A stretch of DNA of 19,357 nt from Flavobacteriales bacterium (GTDB lineage: Bacteria; Bacteroidota; Bacteroidia; Flavobacteriales; Flavobacteriaceae). The stretch spans positions 1 through 19,357 of the forward strand of contig JALVKK010000324.1 in NCBI GenBank assembly GCA_027033875.1, written 5' to 3'. The notes under the pieces are model-generated. The model saw only the letters and a list, made by a program, of their open reading frames with translations, was not told where the DNA came from and ran no database searches. The position numbers were made by a program, and so were the translations under genes. Below are positions 14,987 through 19,357 of the stretch, piece by piece; position 1 is the first letter of the stretch, and each line of letters begins with the position of its first letter.

Positions 14987-15613
14987 ATGCCTGTAAAAAT
15001 CAGATTACAAAGACACGGAAAAAAAGGAAAACCATTTTATTGGATTGTAGCCGCGGATTCGCGTGCTAAACGAGACGGTAAATTTTTAGAGAAACTCGGC
15101 ACATATGATCCGACCAAAGTGCCGGCCATTATCAATTTAAACATTGATCGTGCCGTTGAATGGCTGTTCAACGGAGCGCAGCCTACCAATACGGCTCGTG
15201 CTATCTTGAAATATAAAGGTGCAATGCTCAAAAAACATTTGTTGGTTGGAGTTAAAAAAGGTGCTTTCAATGAAGAAGAAGCCGAAAAAAGATTCCAAGC
15301 TTGGTTAAGCGAAAAAGAAGCTAAAATTAAAGCTCACGAAGAAGAAGTAGCAGCACAAAAAGCTAAAGAAAAAGCCGAAAGATTGGAAAAAGAAAAAGCT
15401 GTGAATCAAGCGCGTATAGCTGCTCAGAAAGCTGCTAATGCCGAAATTGTTGCAGAAGCTGAAAAAAGTGAAGAAGCAACAAGTGATGCAGCCAACGAAC
15501 CCGTTGATGTCGTTGAAGAAGCTTTAAAATCCGAACAAACTATTGAAGAAGCCGCCGGAACGGTTAAACCGGAAGAAAATAAAGACAAACCGGAAGAAAA
15601 AACCGATGAATAA
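14987..15613 (+). CDS. rpsP: 30S ribosomal protein S16 with long charged C-terminal extension
   Basis: The first 80 or so residues are S16, which binds 16S rRNA and helps assemble the 30S body: MPVKIRLQRHGKKGKPFYWI, VAADSRAKRDGKFLEKLGTYDP, then AVEWLFNGAQPTNTARAIL. E. coli S16 is only about 82 residues; this protein has 208. The extension begins with KKGAFNEEEAEKRFQAWLSE, continues as a Lys/Glu/Ala coiled-coil (about 110-150) and ends in a strongly acidic tail (EEATSDAANEPVDVVEEAL to the end). Extended S16 is usual in Bacteroidota, though this one is at the long end as far as I know. It lies 18 bases upstream of rimM, the conserved rpsP-rimM pair. Confidence 0.97.
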   Translation: MPVKIRLQRHGKKGKPFYWIVAADSRAKRDGKFLEKLGTYDPTKVPAIINLNIDRAVEWLFNGAQPTNTARAILKYKGAMLKKHLLVGVKKGAFNEEEAEKRFQAWLSEKEAKIKAHEEEVAAQKAKEKAERLEKEKAVNQARIAAQKAANAEIVAEAEKSEEATSDAANEPVDVVEEALKSEQTIEEAAGTVKPEENKDKPEEKTDE

Positions 15614-15631
15614 GCAGTTTGTTTCATTACA

Positions 15632-16165
15632 ATGAAAAAAGAAAAGGCTTATTATTTGGGTAAAATCGTAAAAAAATACGGCTTAAAAGGAGAACTTTTA
15701 GCCAAAATTGATACCGATGAACCCGAAACTTACGAAGGAATGGCATCAATTTTTCTTGAGATTAAAGGAAAATTGGTGCCGTTTTTTTTAAATAATTCCG
15801 TTCTTCACAAATCATCAATACTACGTCTTAATTTTGACGATGTCAATAATATTGACGATGCGGAAGCGCTAATAGGTAAATCTATTTATTTGCCTCTTGA
15901 GAGTTTGCCCGAACTCACAGGCAATAAATTTTACTTTCACGAAGTACTGGGTTTTGACGCAATAGATAAAAATTTGGGTGTTTTAGGTAAAATACAAGCT
16001 ATAAACGATAATGCACCACAAGCATTTTTTATCATTATAGATGACAAGGAAAATGAAATTCTCATTCCTGTTTCTGATCATTTTATAGACAAAGTGGATA
16101 GAGAAAACAATAATATCACTTTTGATACTCCAGAAGGTTTAATAGATATTTATCGTATAAAATAA
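15632..16165 (+). CDS. rimM: 16S rRNA processing protein RimM
   Basis: This 177-residue assembly factor helps the 30S head mature and binds S19. The N-terminal half has the RimM signature YYLGKIVKKYGLKGELLAKI (7-26), and the central LRLNFDDVNNIDDAEALIGK (65-84) is the conserved region before the linker. The C-terminal half (about 98-177) is the PRC-barrel, with FYFHEVLGFDAID, LGVLGKIQAI and ILIPVSDHFIDKVD. It is co-transcribed with rpsP. Its stop is only nine bases from the stop of the convergent AEC transporter gene, and I see no hairpin terminator in between, so the two messages probably overlap at their 3' ends. Confidence 0.96.
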   Translation: MKKEKAYYLGKIVKKYGLKGELLAKIDTDEPETYEGMASIFLEIKGKLVPFFLNNSVLHKSSILRLNFDDVNNIDDAEALIGKSIYLPLESLPELTGNKFYFHEVLGFDAIDKNLGVLGKIQAINDNAPQAFFIIIDDKENEILIPVSDHFIDKVDRENNNITFDTPEGLIDIYRIK

Positions 16166-16174
16166 TTATCACTT

Positions 16175-17143
16175 TTAAACCTTCAAACTATGCCACAATG
16201 CAATCCAAAAAGGTAACGCCACCAAGCACATGACATAAGCAATCAACATCATAGAGCCTGTTTTTTGGCTGTTGCCACCGTAAGCTCTGACTTGTAAGAT
16301 TAATGCCGTAGCCGGTGCTGCTGCTGCCTGAATGATTAAAAAATCTGATAAAAGCGGATAATCGTTTGCAAGATTTAATATCCATAACAACCAAAAAACA
16401 ACAGCCGGAATTAATAAATATTTTATCGTCATCACTCTGAAAATATCTTTGAAAGACGGTAAACTTTTAAAAGAAATACTGCCCAAAGTTGCACCCAAAA
16501 CAAAAGTTGCCACAGGAATTGCCGCTTGTCCTAAAAAATCAACCGAATCTACGACTATATTCGGAAAAATATGTTGCCAACCTAATAAAACCAATAGCAA
16601 AGAAACAATGTTTGCTACTGCCGGCGGGGTGATGAATTGTTTAAAATTGAATTTGTCATCGTTGATAAATCCGGCTGTAATCAAATATTTACCTAGCGAC
16701 CACAACAAAGGATTGTAACCCAAAATAAACAAAAAAGTCAATAATGAAAATTCCGTAAAATGTTGCGGATATAAGATTTTGCCAATGGGTAACACCAGAT
16801 AACCGGCATTTTGCATAGACGCCACAGCCATCAAATCTTTGTATGCAAGCGGCTGGGGCATAAATACAACAAAAGCCAACAACAATCCCAACAAACTTAA
16901 CGCAATTCCCAATAAGGGTAAAAGCCACCAGTATGACAATTGATGCGGATCAAAATATTGCAGTGTATGACTGAAAACCAAAGCCGGAAGCAATACAATG
17001 ACTGTCAATTTGGATAAAGCGTCAATTTGTGTTTTGTTGATAATTTGTCGTTTGACCAAAAATCCGGCAAAGACAATAATGGCAAATATCCGCAACAGAG
17101 CTTGCAACATGCTAAAAAATCCGGCTGTAAAAAGCGATTCCAT
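16175..17143 (-). CDS. AEC-family (auxin efflux carrier-like) permease
   Basis: This 322-residue protein is almost entirely hydrophobic, with about ten transmembrane segments in two halves. The first spans LLRIFAIIVFAGFLVKRQII (about 16-35), where the pattern of a helix followed by a short basic loop is typical of AEC proteins. The middle region, NAGYLVLPIGKILYP (about 112-126), matches the conserved mid-membrane motif, and the second half includes GQAAIPVATFVLGATLG and AAAPATALILQVRAYGG. AEC members export or take up organic anions such as malate; bacterial substrates are poorly known and the neighbours give no hint. The gene stands alone on the minus strand, tail to tail with rimM. I could not find a convincing promoter upstream. 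Confidence 0.88.
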   Translation of the reverse strand: MESLFTAGFFSMLQALLRIFAIIVFAGFLVKRQIINKTQIDALSKLTVIVLLPALVFSHTLQYFDPHQLSYWWLLPLLGIALSLLGLLLAFVVFMPQPLAYKDLMAVASMQNAGYLVLPIGKILYPQHFTEFSLLTFLFILGYNPLLWSLGKYLITAGFINDDKFNFKQFITPPAVANIVSLLLVLLGWQHIFPNIVVDSVDFLGQAAIPVATFVLGATLGSISFKSLPSFKDIFRVMTIKYLLIPAVVFWLLWILNLANDYPLLSDFLIIQAAAAPATALILQVRAYGGNSQKTGSMMLIAYVMCLVALPFWIALWHSLKV

Positions 17144-17277
17144 ACGTGGAAAATTTGATTTCAGGCTTGAGATTTGTGAGGTGCAATTTCAGATTTTTTT
17201 CTGTTATTTCATACGTTATTTGTCTTTTTTCCCGTTTTCCGCACTGAGACACCGTAAAGTTGTATTTATTAAATTCA

Positions 17278-17572
17278 TTACTTTTTTGCATTGCCCAAAA
17301 AAGTAACAAAAAAGTCTAGCCTTACGAAACTTTTCCTAATTTCTTACGTTTCTCTCCCTAAACAATCTGAACTCGCAAGACCCTTTTGTTTCCAAAATAA
17401 CTATTCATTTGATTGTATATTTTAGCTTTCATAAAAAACTTTTGTTTTGCTCGAACAGCAGATTGTTTTTAACGTCCAAGAAACTTGAAATTTACGGAAA
17501 ACCTTCGTATGGCGGTGGTAATGACCGCAAATTACTATCCTTGTTGGAAAAGTCTGTGATGTAAGACTTACA
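17278..17572. repeat. Structured intergenic element, probably repeated in the genome
   Basis: The 437-base gap between the AEC gene and the deacetylase gene (17144-17580) has no credible gene but several perfect inverted repeats. These are TTACTTTTTTG (17278-17288) with CAAAAAAGTAA (17296-17306) and a seven-base loop; AAACAATCTG (17360-17369) with CAGATTGTTT (17459-17468); GCGGT (17512-17516) with ACCGC (17524-17528); and the palindrome TGTAAGACTTACA (17560-17572). The TTACTTTTTTG hairpin followed by ACAAAAAAGTC resembles a sequence I recall from many Bacteroidota intergenic regions. I cannot check the copy number here. Element limits are approximate. Confidence 0.5.
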
Positions 17573-17580
17573 AAATTCTT

Positions 17581-18216
17581 CTATAAACTTTGAAAAATAA
17601 AACCACGATTTTTTAAATCTGCAATATATTCCGGTAAAATGGTTTTAGTTTTTTCAAAAGCTTTTCGGCTATCATGAAAAACCACAATATCTCCCGGACG
17701 AGAATGTCTTTTTAAATAGGCAAGAGCTTGAACAGGGTCTAATTTGCTTGAAAAATCTCCCGAAAGCAGCGACCACATGATAATTTTATAATCTGCCTGT
17801 TGCAAAAGTTTTATTTGTTTGGGCGTAATCCGTCCGTATGGCGGTCTAAAGTATTTTGACGAAGTAGTGTATTGGTTTATTATTTGTTCTGTTTGTTTTA
17901 GGCTTTCTACATATTTTACGGTAGAAGTCTGCCAGCCGTTTTCGTGCTGGTATGTATGGTTGCCTATCCGGTGTCCTGCTGCTATGATTTGCTTGAAAAT
18001 ATCAGGGTGTTTTTCAATTTGATGACCTACGCAAAAAAAAACAGCTTTGACCTGCTCCCGTTTCAACACATCTAAAACCCAAGGCGTTACTTCCGGTGTA
18101 GGACCATCGTCAAAACTCAAATAAACGGTTTTGTTGTCGTCCGGATAATTATAAATCAATCTCGGAAAAATCCACTTGACCCAAAAGGGTATTTTGGAAG
18201 GATATAAGTGGCTCAT
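17581..18216 (-). CDS. Polysaccharide deacetylase (NodB-homology, CE4)
   Basis: This 211-residue metal-dependent deacetylase removes acetyl groups from a sugar polymer such as chitin-type, peptidoglycan or exopolysaccharide N-acetylglucosamine. All CE4 motifs are present: SFDDGPTPE (34-42, with Asp36 as likely base and Asp37 as metal ligand), metal-binding His87 and His91 in GNHTYQHENG, RPPYGR (124-129), the WSLLSGD region (148-154) and VVFHDS (178-183, His181). It has no clear signal peptide; a short aromatic N-terminal segment (WVKWIFPRLIY, 12-22) may associate with the membrane. The length is that of a bare catalytic domain. Its ATG overlaps the TGA of the upstream SDR gene by four bases (ATGA), so the two are probably translationally coupled. 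Confidence 0.93.
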   Translation of the reverse strand: MSHLYPSKIPFWVKWIFPRLIYNYPDDNKTVYLSFDDGPTPEVTPWVLDVLKREQVKAVFFCVGHQIEKHPDIFKQIIAAGHRIGNHTYQHENGWQTSTVKYVESLKQTEQIINQYTTSSKYFRPPYGRITPKQIKLLQQADYKIIMWSLLSGDFSSKLDPVQALAYLKRHSRPGDIVVFHDSRKAFEKTKTILPEYIADLKNRGFIFQSL

Positions 18217-19202
18217 TTTCTATAAACTTTTTGGTATTGTTCTATCAAATTTTGAATACTGGCTTGAAAAGGAATAAACACGTAATCCAATTCGTCAATG
18301 ATTTTTTGCGATGAATAATGCGGGTGTTGAAACAAAGTGTTTAGCATAGATTTGGAAAAAGCTTTTCCGAATATTTTGCCTGTCCAATAAACAATTTCTG
18401 CCATAAAACGAGGTAACTTGTGTTTTGGAGATTCTTTACCTGAAGAAATTGCCATGGCAGAGAGTAGTTCTTTATAGGTTTTATCATAACCAGATATGAT
18501 AAATGACTGATTCGCAACATTTTTATTCATCAATGCAGTCATAATCCTAACGACATCCCATACATCGACAAAGCCGTTGCCTCCGGGTGGATAAAACCGC
18601 ATACCGTTATTTACTTTTGTGATGATTTTTCCTATGCCATTATCCCTAAAATGCGCTCCTAAAATTACCGACGGATTGATGATTACCACTTGCAAACCTT
18701 CTTGTCCGGCACGCCAAACTTCCATTTCGCTCAAATATTTGCTGACGGCATAATCGCTGTGTTTTTCTTTCCAATTCCAATGTGTTTTCTCGGTGATAGG
18801 ATTTTCATAAGTACCTAATGACGCAATAGAACTGACGTGTAAAAATTTTTGAATCTTATTTTCGATGGACAAATGCAATAAATTTGCAGTACCTTCTACG
18901 TTGGTTTGCATCAAAATTTCCTTATCTCGCGGCTTAAAAGATACTTTTGCTGCCGTATGATAAACTTGAGTAACCCCGTCAAAAACCGGTTCAAGAGAGG
19001 TAATTTCCGTAATATCCGCTTGTACCCAATCAATTTGCTGCCACAACTTATCCGGTTCGACACTATAATATTTAAACAGACTTTTTGTTTTGTTCAAGCT
19101 CTGTTTGGTTCTATATATAGCTTTAACTCTCTCGCCTTTACGAGACAGGTAAAGCAATAAATGAGAGCCGGTCAAACCGGTACCACCGGTAACTAAAATC
19201 AT
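18213..19202 (-). CDS. Extended SDR: NAD-dependent epimerase/dehydratase family protein
   Basis: This is a 329-residue Rossmann-fold oxidoreductase. The N-terminus MILVTGGTGLTGSHLLLYL holds the TGxxGxxG nucleotide-binding motif (5-12). Asp63 in QADIT is the usual adenine contact, and HTAAKV (82-87) matches the HxAA segment. HVSSIASLG (122-130) supplies the catalytic Ser, and Tyr151-x-x-x-Lys155 (YAVSKYLSE) is the active-site pair. IINPSVILG (174-182) is typical of the dihydroflavonol-reductase / 3-beta-HSD-like branch rather than of sugar-nucleotide epimerases such as GalE. The substrate is therefore open: sugar nucleotide, flavonol-like or other ketone. Overlap with the deacetylase gene suggests a shared envelope or glycan role, which is inference. 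A terminator for an upstream minus-strand gene lies just before it. Confidence 0.9.
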   Translation of the reverse strand: MILVTGGTGLTGSHLLLYLSRKGERVKAIYRTKQSLNKTKSLFKYYSVEPDKLWQQIDWVQADITEITSLEPVFDGVTQVYHTAAKVSFKPRDKEILMQTNVEGTANLLHLSIENKIQKFLHVSSIASLGTYENPITEKTHWNWKEKHSDYAVSKYLSEMEVWRAGQEGLQVVIINPSVILGAHFRDNGIGKIITKVNNGMRFYPPGGNGFVDVWDVVRIMTALMNKNVANQSFIISGYDKTYKELLSAMAISSGKESPKHKLPRFMAEIVYWTGKIFGKAFSKSMLNTLFQHPHYSSQKIIDELDYVFIPFQASIQNLIEQYQKVYRK

Positions 19203-19229
19203 AACGATTGATTAAAAAATGCAAGATAC

Positions 19230-19277
19230 AAAAAAAAGACCGCCCATACAGACAGTCTTATTGTTTTGTTGGCGGTC
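19230..19277 (-). terminator. Terminator for a minus-strand gene entering from the right edge
   Basis: Read on the minus strand, GACCGCC (19277-19271) pairs with GGCGGTC (19244-19238), a seven-pair stem with a 26-base loop, followed by eight T (19237-19230). It lies 28 bases before the SDR start. Confidence 0.7.
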
Positions 19278-19357
19278 CGGACGACCGAACTTCTTCAATT
19301 TTCGTTCCCGTATCAAAGCAGATTTTTTATCAGTACATTTTTCAAGATAAACCAATT
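19258..19357 (-). other. Unresolved 3' end of a minus-strand gene
   Basis: About 100 bases before the terminator should hold the end of a gene. One minus-strand frame is open from 19355 and begins LVYLEKCTDKKSALIRER, then KLKKFGR. This recalls the C-terminal part of GIY-YIG (UPF0213-type) nucleases, but the frame runs through the terminator to TAA at 19214-19212. A second frame gives 22 codons ending KIEEVRSSGPPTKQ at a TAA (19260-19258) well placed before the terminator, but has an in-frame stop upstream at 19329-19327. The two frames meet at the A6 run complementary to 19323-19328. A frameshifted gene, or chance in one frame, are both possible. Confidence 0.3.

Noticed and set aside
16998..17309. 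Open frames on both strands across the start of the AEC gene and the following gap.
   Set aside because: They overlap the permease N-terminus and the TTACTTTTTTG hairpin and show no protein-like features.

Overview
The window is from an AT-rich member of the Bacteroidota, most likely class Flavobacteriia. This rests on several things. There are two TonB-dependent receptors with carboxypeptidase-like N-terminal domains, a PorT-like barrel, an S16 protein with a long charged tail, and a DUF151 protein with a UvrB/C motif. Perfect or near-perfect TAnnTTTG -7 promoter boxes occur at many gene starts, and the leaders are A-rich without Shine-Dalgarno sites. No phage, insertion sequence, CRISPR array, rRNA or tRNA is visible.

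Layout. 3-3981: the C-terminal part of one TonB-dependent receptor, a strong terminator, then a complete paralogue of it. 4089-8340: plus-strand genes for a PorT-like outer-membrane barrel, a tail-specific protease (Prc/CtpA), NadD, and a DUF151 bifunctional nuclease-type protein, closed by a bidirectional terminator. 8481-9615: two divergent exported proteins of unknown role. One is a small helical protein; the other is a four-EF-hand lipoprotein whose C-terminal tail carries two GKCG motifs, one of them a full EGKCG. 9686-12599: a likely periplasmic dehydrogenase made of a Tat-exported (possibly lipidated) gluconate-dehydrogenase-subunit-3-like protein, a GMC flavoprotein and, under its own promoter, a monohaem cytochrome c that could accept its electrons. 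12828-13988: a membrane-anchored SxxK serine hydrolase. 14123-14539 (minus): MscL. 14987-16165: rpsP-rimM behind a hairpin-bearing leader. 16175-17143 (minus): an AEC-family permease. 17144-17580: a non-coding stretch with several perfect inverted repeats that looks like a repeated intergenic element. 17581-19202 (minus): an extended SDR and a polysaccharide deacetylase overlapping by ATGA. The right edge holds a terminator and an unresolved 3' end of another minus-strand gene.

Most genes are ordinary chromosomal housekeeping or cell-envelope genes, and I did not find a clear new multi-gene system. The best leads are the EGKCG-tailed EF-hand lipoprotein, which could be a substrate for MNIO (DUF692)-type copper-peptide chemistry; the GMC flavoprotein, which keeps the fold signatures and a cysteine trio but appears to lack the usual catalytic His/Asn pair; and the structured intergenic element at 17278-17572.
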